NCBI GenBank assembly: GCA_016218305.1
Contig: JACREJ010000029.1
Location: 1-40,244 of the forward strand
Source of the DNA: Gemmatimonadota bacterium
GTDB lineage: Bacteria > Gemmatimonadota > Gemmatimonadetes > Gemmatimonadales > Gemmatimonadaceae
Length of the DNA stretch: 40,244 bases
Direction: 5' to 3'
Below are positions 18,278-27,267 of the stretch, piece by piece (the stretch's first letter is position 1; each line of letters begins with the position of its first letter). A program made the position numbers and the translations under genes. The notes under the pieces were generated by a model. That model saw only the letters and a list, made by a program, of their open reading frames with translations. It ran no database searches and was not told where the DNA came from.

Positions 18278-19660
18278 TCAGGGCGTCTGCGCCGCCGGGT
18301 GCTCGACCACCGTGCGCGCGATGTCCCGGCGCAGCCGGCGCCGTACGCGCCCGGCCTGCAGCACCGCCGCGACGATGAGTCCGAGCGTCAGCCCCCACCA
18401 GATCCCGGCGCCGCCCAGTGGCGTCCGGAAGCCGAGGACCGCCGCGAGCGGAACGCCGAGCGCCCAGAATCCGAAGAGGTGGAGGAACATCGGCACCTTG
18501 GTGTCGCCGGTGCCGCGGGCGAGCCCGCTCGCCACGGCTTGTGTGCCGTCGAAGACCTGGAAGACGCCGGCGATGGCGATCAGGGGAGCGGCGGCCGCCA
18601 CGACTGCCGCGTCCAGCGTAAACCACCGCGCGATCGCGGAGGGAAAGGCAAGCATGAGCATGCCGCTGAACGCCATGAAACCGACTCCCAGCACCCAGGC
18701 CCCCGCGGCGTGGCGGCGCGCGGAGGGCATGTCGCTCCGCCCCACCGCTTGCCCCACGAGGGCAGCCGCGGCCACCGAGAACCCGACGGGGACCATGAAC
18801 GTGAGTGAGGCGAGGCTGAGGGCCACCTCGTGCGCGGCGAGCGGCACGGTGCCGAGCCATCCGAACATGAGCGTCGCCATGGCGAATGCGCCGGCTTCGA
18901 AGAACCACTGAAAGCCGATCGGCGCCCCGAGGCGTACGGTGGCCCACAGGGGCCCGAATGCGGTCGCCGCGCGCCACGATCCGGTCAGATGCGGCCGCAG
19001 CGTGGGCCACCCCGCCACCAACAGCGTTGCGCCCATGACCCAGCGCGCCAAGACGGTGGCCCACGCCGAGCCGGCGACGCCCATGGGCGGCGCCCCGAGG
19101 TTGCCGAAGATCAACACCCAGTTGGCGAAGACGTTCACGAGGTTGGCGACGACCACGGCAACCAGCACCGGTCGCACGACCAGCATCGCCTGCAAGGCCT
19201 GCCGCAGCACCACGAAGAGGAAGAAGGCGGGAAGGCCGACGGCGCTGATCTCCACGTAATGACGCGCCATGGGCACCACGGCCGGCGGCTGCCGCAACAG
19301 CTGGAAGGCGGAGCCGCTGAATGCGAACGCCGCACCGACGAGCACGCTGATGAGGAGCGCGAGCAGGACGCCGCGCTGGATGCCGCGTCGCGCCCCGCCC
19401 AGATCACCGGCCCCGAAGGCCTGCGCGACCACGGGGTCGAGCGCCATCAGCGTGCCCATGCCGAAGATGGCGACATTGAAGAAATAGAAGTTGCCCAGCG
19501 CCACGCCGGCGAGCGCGTCCGCGGAGAGCCGCCCGACCATCAGCGTGTCCACAAACCCCATCACCTGCAGGCCGACCTGCACGATCACCACCGGCGCGGC
19601 GACGGCGAGCATCTCGCGCAGTTCGGTGCGAGTGGGCCAGGAGAAGGTCGGCGTCAGCAT
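18278..19660 (-). CDS. MATE-family multidrug efflux transporter
   Basis: 460 residues with about twelve hydrophobic segments in two six-helix halves, the length of NorM-type MATE exporters. The first half has ELREMLAVAAPVVIVQVG, MGFVDTLMVGRLSADALAGVALG and MALDPVVAQAFGAGD, and the second half has GFQWFFEAGAFAMATLMFGWLG and SMPSARRHAAG-like repeats, matching the family's duplicated signature. MATE proteins export cationic compounds or drugs using Na+ or H+; neither ion nor substrate can be read here. It is divergent from the receiver-EAL gene. The 208-base gap holds an AT-richer TTCGCTATCGTTTACC patch but no promoter I can assign. Confidence 0.92.
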   Translation of the reverse strand: MLTPTFSWPTRTELREMLAVAAPVVIVQVGLQVMGFVDTLMVGRLSADALAGVALGNFYFFNVAIFGMGTLMALDPVVAQAFGAGDLGGARRGIQRGVLLALLISVLVGAAFAFSGSAFQLLRQPPAVVPMARHYVEISAVGLPAFFLFVVLRQALQAMLVVRPVLVAVVVANLVNVFANWVLIFGNLGAPPMGVAGSAWATVLARWVMGATLLVAGWPTLRPHLTGSWRAATAFGPLWATVRLGAPIGFQWFFEAGAFAMATLMFGWLGTVPLAAHEVALSLASLTFMVPVGFSVAAAALVGQAVGRSDMPSARRHAAGAWVLGVGFMAFSGMLMLAFPSAIARWFTLDAAVVAAAAPLIAIAGVFQVFDGTQAVASGLARGTGDTKVPMFLHLFGFWALGVPLAAVLGFRTPLGGAGIWWGLTLGLIVAAVLQAGRVRRRLRRDIARTVVEHPAAQTP

Positions 19661-19868
19661 GGGCGTCAGTCAGAATAACACGCGCGCCGTCTTCGCGGCG
19701 GGCCCGCTCGGGAGTGCGCCGCGTCCGCAGTTCCAGAGATGCGGAGTGACGGGAATTTCGCTATCGTTTACCCTCGAACGTGCGCTGCCGCTGCCTCTCG
19801 TGCAGCCCCTTCGTCAGCCCCGCCCCACACACCTGGCGTTTCCCCGATCCGCGTGAGCTGGAAGGTCC

Positions 19869-21062
19869 GTGCCCGAGATCCTGCTGCTCGATGATGATCC
19901 GCTGCAACTGAAACTGCTCTCTCGCACTCTGCACGGGCTCGGGTACACGGACCCCATCGCGTGCGACTCCGCCGAGGCGGCACTGCAGGCGCTGAGTGCG
20001 CCGCATCAGGCCATAGGGCTCATCCTGCTCGACCTCAACATGCCCGGCGTCGACGGCGTGGCCTTCCTCAAGCTGCTGAGCGAGCGGCGCTTCGACGCCG
20101 CCGTGGTGCTCGTCAGCGGCGAGGACGAGCGACTCATCGAGAGCGCGGCACGCTTCGGTGCGTCGCAGAACATCAGGATGCTGGGCGCCATCTCCAAGCC
20201 GGTGCTGCCCGCAGAGCTGAAGACGGTGCTCGAGCACTGGCAGAAGCCGACAGCGGCCCCCGCCCCGCCCAAGCAGTATCCCGCCGACCAGATTGCCCGC
20301 GCCATTCTCGAGAACGAACTGGTGCCGCACTTCCAGCCCATCGTCAATCTGGTCACCGGCGCGCTCGCCGGCGCGGAGACGCTCGTGCGCTGGCAGCATC
20401 CCAGCGATGGACTCGTCATGCCGGGGCAGTTCATCGCGGTCGCCGAGGAGCGGGGCCTGATTCGCGACATCACGAGACTCATGATCCGCGCCGCAGTGAC
20501 GCAGGGCCGCGTCTGGCGCGACCAGGGGCTCCATGTCTTCGTCGCCGTGAACGTGTCGATGGGTGACCTCACCCGCGCCGATTTCGCCGACTTCGTGCTC
20601 GACGCCCTCGAACGCAGCGGCCTGCCGCCCGACGACCTCGTGCTCGAAGCCAGCGAACAGCGCGTCGCCCAGGACCCCGACACCGCGCTGGCGGCCATCA
20701 GTCGGCTGCGCATGCGCCGCATCACGATGGCCATCGACAACTTCGGCATCGGGTCGTCGTCGCTCGCCCAGCTGCGCGACATCCCGTTCAACGCGGTGAA
20801 GGTGGACGGGTCATTCGTGCACGGCGCCGGAGGCAGCGCCGTCCTCGGCGCCATCGTCAACTCAAGCATCGACCTGGCGCGGCAGCTCGGCATGCGCACG
20901 GTGGCGGAGGGCGTCGAGGACTCCACGGACTGGGTCTGGCTGCGATCCAGCGGCTGCGAGATGGCGCAGGGCTGGTTCATCGGCGCGCCCATGGCCGCCT
21001 CGGAACTTGCCGCGTGGCTCACCGCCTGGGAGAAACGCCGACGGCGGCTCTTCGACGCCTGA
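19869..21062 (+). CDS. Response regulator with receiver and EAL domains, RocR-like, one metal ligand changed
   Basis: 397 residues. Receiver domain 1-125 with acidic pocket DDD (8-10), phospho-acceptor Asp55 in LILLDLNMPG and Lys110 in SKP. EAL domain 140-397. The EAL motif reads E170-T-L, and the other catalytic positions fall at RocR-like spacing: Asn228, Glu260, Asp290, Lys311, Glu347, Gln367. The residue equivalent to the second Asp of DDFG is Asn291 (DNFGIGSSSL), and loop 6 is otherwise altered (TGY to IGS). Loss of that metal ligand suggests weak or absent c-di-GMP hydrolysis, perhaps a binding role. Start GTG at 19869 has GGAAGG upstream. No cognate kinase is adjacent. Confidence 0.88.
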   Translation: MPEILLLDDDPLQLKLLSRTLHGLGYTDPIACDSAEAALQALSAPHQAIGLILLDLNMPGVDGVAFLKLLSERRFDAAVVLVSGEDERLIESAARFGASQNIRMLGAISKPVLPAELKTVLEHWQKPTAAPAPPKQYPADQIARAILENELVPHFQPIVNLVTGALAGAETLVRWQHPSDGLVMPGQFIAVAEERGLIRDITRLMIRAAVTQGRVWRDQGLHVFVAVNVSMGDLTRADFADFVLDALERSGLPPDDLVLEASEQRVAQDPDTALAAISRLRMRRITMAIDNFGIGSSSLAQLRDIPFNAVKVDGSFVHGAGGSAVLGAIVNSSIDLARQLGMRTVAEGVEDSTDWVWLRSSGCEMAQGWFIGAPMAASELAAWLTAWEKRRRRLFDA

Positions 21063-21084
21063 CGGCGCGGGCCGCGCGCGCTGC

Positions 21085-21104
21085 CGGGCGCCGACCGGCG
21101 CCCG
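21085..21104. terminator. Hairpin between receiver-EAL gene and guaA
   Basis: An 8-bp perfect stem, CGGGCGCC (21085-21092) and GGCGCCCG (21097-21104) with tetraloop GACC. It lies in the 45-base gap between two convergent 3' ends. No T-tract follows, so termination is probable but unproven. Confidence 0.5.
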
Positions 21105-21107
21105 CTG

Positions 21108-22646
21108 CTATTCCCACTCGATGGTGGCCGGCGGCTTGGAGCTGATGTCGTAGACGACGCGGTTCACGCCCGGCACCTCATTGATGATCCGGCTCGACAT
21201 GCGGCCGAGCACATCGGGCGGGAACGCAAACCAGTCGGCGGTCATGCCGTCGGTGCTGGTCACGGCGCGCAATGCCACCACGTGCTCGTACGTGCGACCG
21301 TCGCCCATGACGCCAACGGAGCGCACGGGCAGGAAGACGGCGAAGGCCTGCCAGATGGTGTCGTACAGCCCGGCCGCGCGGATTTCCTCGAGGTAGATGG
21401 CGTCGGCCTGCCGCAGCGTATCGAGGCTCGGCTGGTCCACTGCGCCAAGCACGCGAATCGCCAGCCCCGGGCCGGGGAACGGATGGCGACCGACCATCTC
21501 CTCGGGCAGGCCGAGTTCGCGGCCGACGTTGCGCACCTCGTCCTTGAACAGCTCACGGAGCGGCTCGATCAGCGTGAACACCATGTCGGGCTTCAGGCCG
21601 CCCACGTTGTGGTGCGTCTTGATCGTGGCGCTCGGACCGCCCTTGGCGCTCACCGACTCGATGACGTCGGGGTAGAGCGTCCCCTGCACGAGGAAGGCCG
21701 CGCCCTGCCCTGCCTCGGCGGCCGCGTCCTCGAACACGTCGATGAACGTGTGCCCGATGATCTTGCGCTTCCGTTCGGGCTCCTCGACGCCGGCGAGCGC
21801 CGACAGGAAGCGCTCCTCGGCCCGCACCGTGATCAGCTTGATGCCCAGGTGGCGGCCCATCAGCCGCTCCACCTGCTCGCGCTCGTGCAGGCGCAGCAGG
21901 CCCGTATCCACGAAGATGCAGGTGAGCTGGTCGCCAATCGCCCGGTGCACGAGCGCCGCGGCCACCGAGGAATCCACCCCGCCCGACAGGCCGCAGATCA
22001 CGTGCTTGTCGCCGACCAGGGCGCGGATCTTGGCCACCTCGATGTCGATGAAGTGCCCGGGGGTCCAGTCGGGCGTGCAGCCGCAGACGCCGAAGAGGAA
22101 GTTCTGGATGATCTCGGCGCCGCGCACCGTGTGCGCGACCTCCGAGTGGAACTGCACCGCGTGCACCGGCTTGTGCGCGTGGCGGAAGCCGGCGATCACG
22201 CGGTCGCTCCGCGCCGTGACCACGTAGCCGGGCGGCGCCGCCTCCACGTGATCCCCGTGGCTCATCCAGACCGTCGTCTTCTCCCCGGTGTCGAAGCCGC
22301 CGAAGAGTCCGGCCGGCTCCACCACCTGCACCTCGGCGCGCCCGTACTCACGGCCGCCGCCCGCGACGACCTCGCCGCCCTCGGCGTGCGCGATCCACTG
22401 CATCCCGTAGCACACCCCCAGCAGCGGCGCGATGTCGAGGATCCCCGTCTCGAACGACGGCGCCCCTTCATCGGTGACCGAACTCGGCCCGCCCGAGAGA
22501 ATGATGCCGGCAGGGTTCCACTCGCGGATCCACGCGAGAGAGCGCGTGGGCGGGTGGATCTCGCAATACACGTGCGCCTCGCGCACGCGGCGGGCAATGA
22601 GCTGGGTGAACTGGGATCCGCAGTCGAGGATCAGGATGCGCTTCAC
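21108..22646 (-). CDS. guaA: GMP synthase (glutamine-hydrolysing)
   Basis: Converts XMP to GMP with ATP and glutamine, 512 residues. Domains in order: class I glutaminase (1-195) with nucleophile Cys in [11 protein letters not shown] and His in [11 protein letters not shown] pyrophosphatase (200-390) with SGGVDSSV; C-terminal dimer domain with [13 protein letters not shown] and the ending KPPATIEWE, a hallmark of GuaA. The start is taken as GTG at 22646, within GTGA overlapping the phosphoesterase stop, giving [12 protein letters not shown]; a GTG at 22658 in the same frame would have no spaced ribosome site. It is the last gene of the accD-to-guaA unit, which adds the GMP branch to the purine genes at the left end. 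Confidence 0.97.
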   Translation of the reverse strand: MKRILILDCGSQFTQLIARRVREAHVYCEIHPPTRSLAWIREWNPAGIILSGGPSSVTDEGAPSFETGILDIAPLLGVCYGMQWIAHAEGGEVVAGGGREYGRAEVQVVEPAGLFGGFDTGEKTTVWMSHGDHVEAAPPGYVVTARSDRVIAGFRHAHKPVHAVQFHSEVAHTVRGAEIIQNFLFGVCGCTPDWTPGHFIDIEVAKIRALVGDKHVICGLSGGVDSSVAAALVHRAIGDQLTCIFVDTGLLRLHEREQVERLMGRHLGIKLITVRAEERFLSALAGVEEPERKRKIIGHTFIDVFEDAAAEAGQGAAFLVQGTLYPDVIESVSAKGGPSATIKTHHNVGGLKPDMVFTLIEPLRELFKDEVRNVGRELGLPEEMVGRHPFPGPGLAIRVLGAVDQPSLDTLRQADAIYLEEIRAAGLYDTIWQAFAVFLPVRSVGVMGDGRTYEHVVALRAVTSTDGMTADWFAFPPDVLGRMSSRIINEVPGVNRVVYDISSKPPATIEWE

Positions 22647-23155
22647 GAGTGCTTCCACTCCGGTCCGTCGAGCTTCACGAACTCGACATGCTTCGAGTCG
22701 AGGTCGATGATCGCAGCGCAGGGGGCGCCGTGGACCCAGCCACAGGCTTCGCCGGGGTTCACGATCAGCGTCTCCCCGCGCGTCTTCATCTCCTGCTTGT
22801 GCTCGTGCCCGTGCACGACGAGCGTGTGCGTTGCCAGCGAACGCTCCGACACGTCGGCGAGATCGTGCACGAGGAGGATCTTGTGTTCGTTGATCTGCGT
22901 CGAGTGCGGCGCCTCGAACAGCTCGCAGGCCAGCGCCTGCGCCGCCGTGGCGCGCAGCCCCTCGCGGTCCCCGTCGTTGCGGCCGAATACGCCCACCATC
23001 GGCGCGGCATAGTCCAGGAACGGCTGCAGCGCGAACGGCGAGCAGTAATCACCCGCGTGCAGCAGCATCTCCACGCCCCGCGCCTGGAACTCCTGCAGCA
23101 GCGCCGCGATGGCCGGCACGCGATCGTGGGTGTCGCTGATGAGTCCAATGCGCAT
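22643..23155 (-). CDS. YfcE/MJ0936-type metallophosphoesterase
   Basis: 170 residues. Calcineurin-like phosphodiesterase with two-metal ligands in order: SDTHD (residues 7-11), [14 protein letters not shown], and HGHEHKQEM near 120. These match the small YfcE/MJ0936 family, which cleaves simple phosphodiesters in test systems and whose cellular substrate is unknown. The start ATG at 23155 overlaps the lysA stop by one base (TGATG). The 3' end overlaps guaA. It lies within a housekeeping operon, with no clear pathway tie. Confidence 0.88.
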   Translation of the reverse strand: MRIGLISDTHDRVPAIAALLQEFQARGVEMLLHAGDYCSPFALQPFLDYAAPMVGVFGRNDGDREGLRATAAQALACELFEAPHSTQINEHKILLVHDLADVSERSLATHTLVVHGHEHKQEMKTRGETLIVNPGEACGWVHGAPCAAIIDLDSKHVEFVKLDGPEWKHS

Positions 23156-24435
23156 CACCCCTCCGTCCATTCAAGGGTCTCGGCTTCGAGCCGGACCAGG
23201 TCATCCATCGTCTCGCGGCGCGTGATCACCGCCCACCGCGTTCCATCAACCAACACCTCGGGAGCCCGCGGACGCGTGTTATACGTCAGCGCCATCACGT
23301 AACCGTACGCGCCGGTGGTGCGAACCGCCAGCAAATCCCCGGGCCGCGCGTCGTCCATCGCCCGGTCGCGCGCAAGGAAGTCGCCGGTCTCGCAGATCGG
23401 GCCCACCACGTCCACCATGCTCGTGCCGCCGCGCGGCCGCACCGCCTCGATGGCGTGATACGCGTCGTAGTGCGACGGCCGCAGCAATTCCGACATCCCC
23501 GCGTCGCAGATGACGAAGTCGGTGCCCCCGCTCGGCTTGCGGTACAGCACGCGCGTGAGGAGCGCCCCCGACTCGGCGACCACGAAGCGACCGGGCTCGA
23601 CGATGAGCTCGAGGCCGAGCGACGCCGCCACGGGTACGACGATCTGTGCAAAGCGCGCGAGGTCGGGCGCCTCCTCGGCGTCGTAGCGCGCCGGCAGTCC
23701 GCCGCCGGCGTCGAAGTACCGGAGCGGCGCCCCCTGGCGCTGCAGGTCGCGCGCGAGCTGGGCCAGCCGCGACACGCCATCCACGTACGGTTCCAGCGAC
23801 GTCAGCTGCGACCCGACGTGCATGTCGAGGCCCGCCAGTTCCACGTGCGGCGACGCCAGCGCACGCGCCGCCACCGCCGGCACGTCGCCCCACGGAATCC
23901 CGAACTTGTGGCCGCGAGAGCCGGTCGCAATGAACTCGTGCGCGTTCGCCACGTGCACTTCGGGGTTCACGCGGAAGGCAATGCGGGCGCGCACGCCGAG
24001 CGCCTTGGCCTCCTCCTCCACGATCTCCAGCTCGGCGCCCGATTCCACGTTCAGGAGCAGGACGCCGGCCTCGATGCCCGCGCGAATCTCGGCGCGCGTC
24101 TTGCCGACGCCGCCGAAGATGATGTCATCGGGGGCGAACCCGGCTCGGCGGGCACGCAGGAGCTCGCCGCCGGAGACGACGTCGGCGCGGCAGCCGGCGT
24201 CGCGCAGCACCCGGAGCAGCCCGCGGCTGCTGTTCGCCTTCAGCGAGTAGTGGATGCGGTGCGGCACGCCGGCGAGCACCGCGTCGAGTGCGCGGTAGCG
24301 CTCGCGCAGCGCATTCGCGCTGTACACATACGCCGGCGTGCCCGCCGCGGCGGCGATCGCCTCCAGCGGGACCCCCTCACACCAGAGGGTCCCGTCGCGA
24401 CGCTCGTAGGGCTGTCCTAGTACGCGCGCGCCCAC
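23155..24435 (-). CDS. lysA: Diaminopimelate decarboxylase
   Basis: Last step of lysine synthesis: meso-diaminopimelate to lysine, PLP-dependent, 426 residues. The PLP lysine is in HYSLKANSS, with GGGLPARYDAEEAP (phosphate loop), EPGRFVVAESG, and catalytic Cys and substrate residues in CETGDFLARDR. The start is chosen as GTG at 24435, 19 bases inside proS, because from proS's stop to the conserved N-terminal strand there is no ATG, GTG or TTG in frame. That overlap also gives a ribosome site (AAGG/GAGG). The gene shares its operon with proS and hisS and couples amino acid supply with cell-wall precursor use. Confidence 0.93.
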   Translation of the reverse strand: MGARVLGQPYERRDGTLWCEGVPLEAIAAAAGTPAYVYSANALRERYRALDAVLAGVPHRIHYSLKANSSRGLLRVLRDAGCRADVVSGGELLRARRAGFAPDDIIFGGVGKTRAEIRAGIEAGVLLLNVESGAELEIVEEEAKALGVRARIAFRVNPEVHVANAHEFIATGSRGHKFGIPWGDVPAVAARALASPHVELAGLDMHVGSQLTSLEPYVDGVSRLAQLARDLQRQGAPLRYFDAGGGLPARYDAEEAPDLARFAQIVVPVAASLGLELIVEPGRFVVAESGALLTRVLYRKPSGGTDFVICDAGMSELLRPSHYDAYHAIEAVRPRGGTSMVDVVGPICETGDFLARDRAMDDARPGDLLAVRTTGAYGYVMALTYNTRPRAPEVLVDGTRWAVITRRETMDDLVRLEAETLEWTEG

Positions 24436-25889
24436 ACGGCCTCGGCCTTGGACGGACGCCCGCAGCACAGGCAGGTCGCCGGCGCGTCCGGGCTCCTGAA
24501 CTCCGCGTCCGGCATGCACCGGATCGTGGCTTTCGTCTCCTCCTTGACCTTGGCTTCGCATGCCGCGTCCCCGCACCAGCCGGCAAAGACGAACCCGCCC
24601 TTCCCGTCCATCAGCGCCTTGAACTCGTCGTACGAGATCTTGCCGCGCACGCTGTTCGCCTCGCGGCGATCGAGCGCGGCCTGCAGCATGTCATTCTGGA
24701 TGCGCTCGAGGAGCGCCGCCGCCGCGGCCGGCAGCCCGTCCATGGGCAGCGACTGCTTGGCGCGCGTGTCGCGGCGCGCCGCGAAGACCGCCTGCTTCTC
24801 GAGGTCCTTGGGGCCGAGCTCGAAGCGCAGCGGGACGCCGCGCAGCTCCCACTCGTAGTACTTGGCGCCCGAGCGCATGCCGTCGCGCAGGTCCACGTGA
24901 ACGCGCAGGCGGTCCGTCGCGCCCCGCCCCGTCCACTCGGTGAGCTCGGCCTTCACCTGGAGCGCCGCCGCGGTGAGGCGCGCCTTCTCCTCCTCGTTCT
25001 TCCAGATGGGGACGATGACGATCTCGATCGGCGCCAGGCGCGGGGGCGTGCAGAGCCCGTTGTCGTCGCCGTGCGTCATCACCAACCCGCCCACCATGCG
25101 CGTGCTCACGCCCCACGACGTGTTCCAGGCGAACGCCATCTCGCCCTTCTCGTCCTGGAATTGCAGCTCGAACGCCTTGGCGAAGTTCTGCCCGAGGTTG
25201 TGCGAGGTGCCCGCCTGCAGCGCCTTGTTGTCCTGCATCATCGCCTCGCACGAGTACGTGCGCAGCGCGCCCGCGAACTTCTCGCTCTCGCTCTTGAGCC
25301 CGGTGATGACGGGCATCGCCATCCACTGCTCCATGAACGTGCGATAGACGCCCAGCATGCGCCGCGCCTCTTCCTCGGCCTCGTCATGCGTCGTGTGCGC
25401 GGTGTGCCCTTCCTGCCAGAGGAACTCGAGCGTGCGCAGGAACAGCCGCGTGCGCATCTCCCACCGCACGACGTTCGCCCACTGGTTGATGAGGATCGGC
25501 AGGTCGCGGTACGACTGCGTCCACTTGGCGAACATGTGGTAGATGATCGTCTCGGACGTCGGACGGATGAACAGCGGCTCCTCGAGCTCCTTGCCGCCGC
25601 CATGGGTCACGACCGCACACTCGGGGGCAAAGCCCTCGACGTGCTCCGCCTCCTTCTTCATGAAGCTCTCGGGAATCAGCAGCGGGAAGTACGCGTTCTG
25701 GTGTCCCGTCGCCTTGAACATGTCGTCCAGGGCGCGCTGCATGCGTTCCCAGATGCCGTAGCCGTTGGGCCGGATGACCATCGATCCCTTGACGGGCGAG
25801 TAGTCGGCCAGCTCGGCGCGCAGCACCAGTTCGTTGTACCACGCGCTGAAGTCGTCGGCGCGGGTGGTCAGCTTCTTGTCGTCAGCCAT
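24417..25889 (-). CDS. proS: Prolyl-tRNA synthetase, archaeal/eukaryotic-like (short) type
   Basis: Charges tRNA-Pro, 490 residues. Class II motifs: RPTSETIIYHMF (motif 2 region), LRTLEFLWQEGHTAH, and GDDNGLCTPPRLAP with WGVSTRMVGGLVM (motif 3). It is the shorter ProS type, lacking the inserted editing domain of E. coli ProS, and it ends in a zinc-binding-type C-terminal domain: CGDAACEAKV and CLCCGRPSKAEAVWARAY, the last residue being Tyr as in that family. Start ATG at 25889 has AGGA six bases upstream. It follows hisS by ten bases and overlaps lysA by 19. Confidence 0.96.
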   Translation of the reverse strand: MADDKKLTTRADDFSAWYNELVLRAELADYSPVKGSMVIRPNGYGIWERMQRALDDMFKATGHQNAYFPLLIPESFMKKEAEHVEGFAPECAVVTHGGGKELEEPLFIRPTSETIIYHMFAKWTQSYRDLPILINQWANVVRWEMRTRLFLRTLEFLWQEGHTAHTTHDEAEEEARRMLGVYRTFMEQWMAMPVITGLKSESEKFAGALRTYSCEAMMQDNKALQAGTSHNLGQNFAKAFELQFQDEKGEMAFAWNTSWGVSTRMVGGLVMTHGDDNGLCTPPRLAPIEIVIVPIWKNEEEKARLTAAALQVKAELTEWTGRGATDRLRVHVDLRDGMRSGAKYYEWELRGVPLRFELGPKDLEKQAVFAARRDTRAKQSLPMDGLPAAAAALLERIQNDMLQAALDRREANSVRGKISYDEFKALMDGKGGFVFAGWCGDAACEAKVKEETKATIRCMPDAEFRSPDAPATCLCCGRPSKAEAVWARAY

Positions 25890-25899
25890 CGTCCTGGGG

Positions 25900-27258
25900 T
25901 CAGTCTTCACGCGGGGCGGGAACCCCCGCCTCGGCGAGCGCGGCGAATCCGCGCTCGGGATCCAGCAAGTCGTGCAGCACTATCTCGGCGCCCTCGCGCG
26001 CCACCGCGCCCGGCGCGCGCGACAGCGGGCGCACCTCGGCTCGCGTGTCGTCGCGCAGCACCATCAGCCACGCCGCACCGGCGCGTTCGGCCGACTTGAT
26101 CTGCGCCGACGACTTCTGCGTGCGCAGCTTCTCCTCGTTGAGCACATACTCGGCGGCGTAGCCCAGGCGGCGCAGCGCCGCCGCAGCGCGCAGCACCGTC
26201 GCCGGCTCGTTATGCTCACTGCTCACCACCCAGAAGTCCGGGCCGTCGGCCAGGGCATCGTCGAACAGGCCGTGCTCCTTGAGCAGTTCGCCGAGCACCA
26301 CGTCGCCCATGCCGAAGCCGAGTGCCGGCAGGTCCACGCCGCCGAGCTGGCCCAGCAGGTTGTCGTAGCGTCCGCCGCCACAAATGGCGCGCAGCTCGCC
26401 GCGCGCATCGAACAGCTCGAAGACGGTGCCGGTGTAGTACGCCAGCCCGCGCACGATCGAGAGGTCCACGTCCACCCATGCCTCGACGCCGAGCGCATGC
26501 AGGTGACCGAGGTATCGGCCGAACTGCGCGATGGCGGGCTTCGCCGCCTCCACGTGCCCGAAGTCGCGGTCGAGGTCGTCCATGGACGAGATGTCGGGCA
26601 ACGCCATGACGCGTTCGATCTGGTTCGGCACGAGGCCCGCTGCCTCCAGCTTCTCCCGCGAGATCTCGTGCGGCTGGCGCTCGACCTTGTCGAGCACGCC
26701 GTACACGGCCCCGAGCTGGCCCTCCGCAACGCCAATGGCCGCGAGCAGCGCGTTGAGCAGGCGCCGGTCGCTCACGCGCGCCCGCACACCGTTGGGCCCG
26801 AGGCCAAGCTCGCGCATGATGTCGATGGCCACGCACAGCAGCTCGGCGTCTGCCAGCTCGCTCGGCTCCCCGACGATGTCCACATTGAGCTGGAAGTGCT
26901 CGCGCAGGCGACCGCGCTGGGCCCGCTCGTAGCGGAACAGCTGCGGCAGCGAGAACCATCGAACGGGTTTCGGCAGCGCGTTGGCGCGCGCCGCCACCAT
27001 CCGGGCGAACGTCGGCGTCATCTCCGGACGCAGCGACACCGCGCGTCCGCCCTTGTCCTCGAAGCTGTAGAGCTGGCCGACGATCTCGTCGCCGCTCTTC
27101 GCCGTGTACAGTTCGAGGGGCTCGAGCGGGGGTCCGTCGTACTCCACGAACGAGTACCGGCGCGCGACCGCGCGCCAGGCACGAAAAATCGCCGTGCGGC
27201 GCGCGAGATCTTCAGGGTAGAAGTCGCGAAAGCCGGGAAGTGGGCCTTTCGGTTGCAT
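25900..27258 (-). CDS. hisS: Histidyl-tRNA synthetase
   Basis: Charges tRNA-His, 452 residues. Class II motifs are visible: LRPEMTPTFARMV (motif 1 region), PQLFRYERAQRGRLREHFQ (motif 2), GGRYDNLLGQLGG and GFGMGDVVL (motif 3), and the histidine-specific RGLAYYTGTVFE. The C-terminal anticodon domain occupies about 345-452. ATG at 27258 is the first in-frame start and gives MQPKGPLPGFRDFYPE, the expected N-terminus. The ribosome site is poor, so coupling to folC (stop nine bases upstream) is likely. Confidence 0.96.
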   Translation of the reverse strand: MQPKGPLPGFRDFYPEDLARRTAIFRAWRAVARRYSFVEYDGPPLEPLELYTAKSGDEIVGQLYSFEDKGGRAVSLRPEMTPTFARMVAARANALPKPVRWFSLPQLFRYERAQRGRLREHFQLNVDIVGEPSELADAELLCVAIDIMRELGLGPNGVRARVSDRRLLNALLAAIGVAEGQLGAVYGVLDKVERQPHEISREKLEAAGLVPNQIERVMALPDISSMDDLDRDFGHVEAAKPAIAQFGRYLGHLHALGVEAWVDVDLSIVRGLAYYTGTVFELFDARGELRAICGGGRYDNLLGQLGGVDLPALGFGMGDVVLGELLKEHGLFDDALADGPDFWVVSSEHNEPATVLRAAAALRRLGYAAEYVLNEEKLRTQKSSAQIKSAERAGAAWLMVLRDDTRAEVRPLSRAPGAVAREGAEIVLHDLLDPERGFAALAEAGVPAPRED

Positions 27259-27267
27259 CCATTGAAA

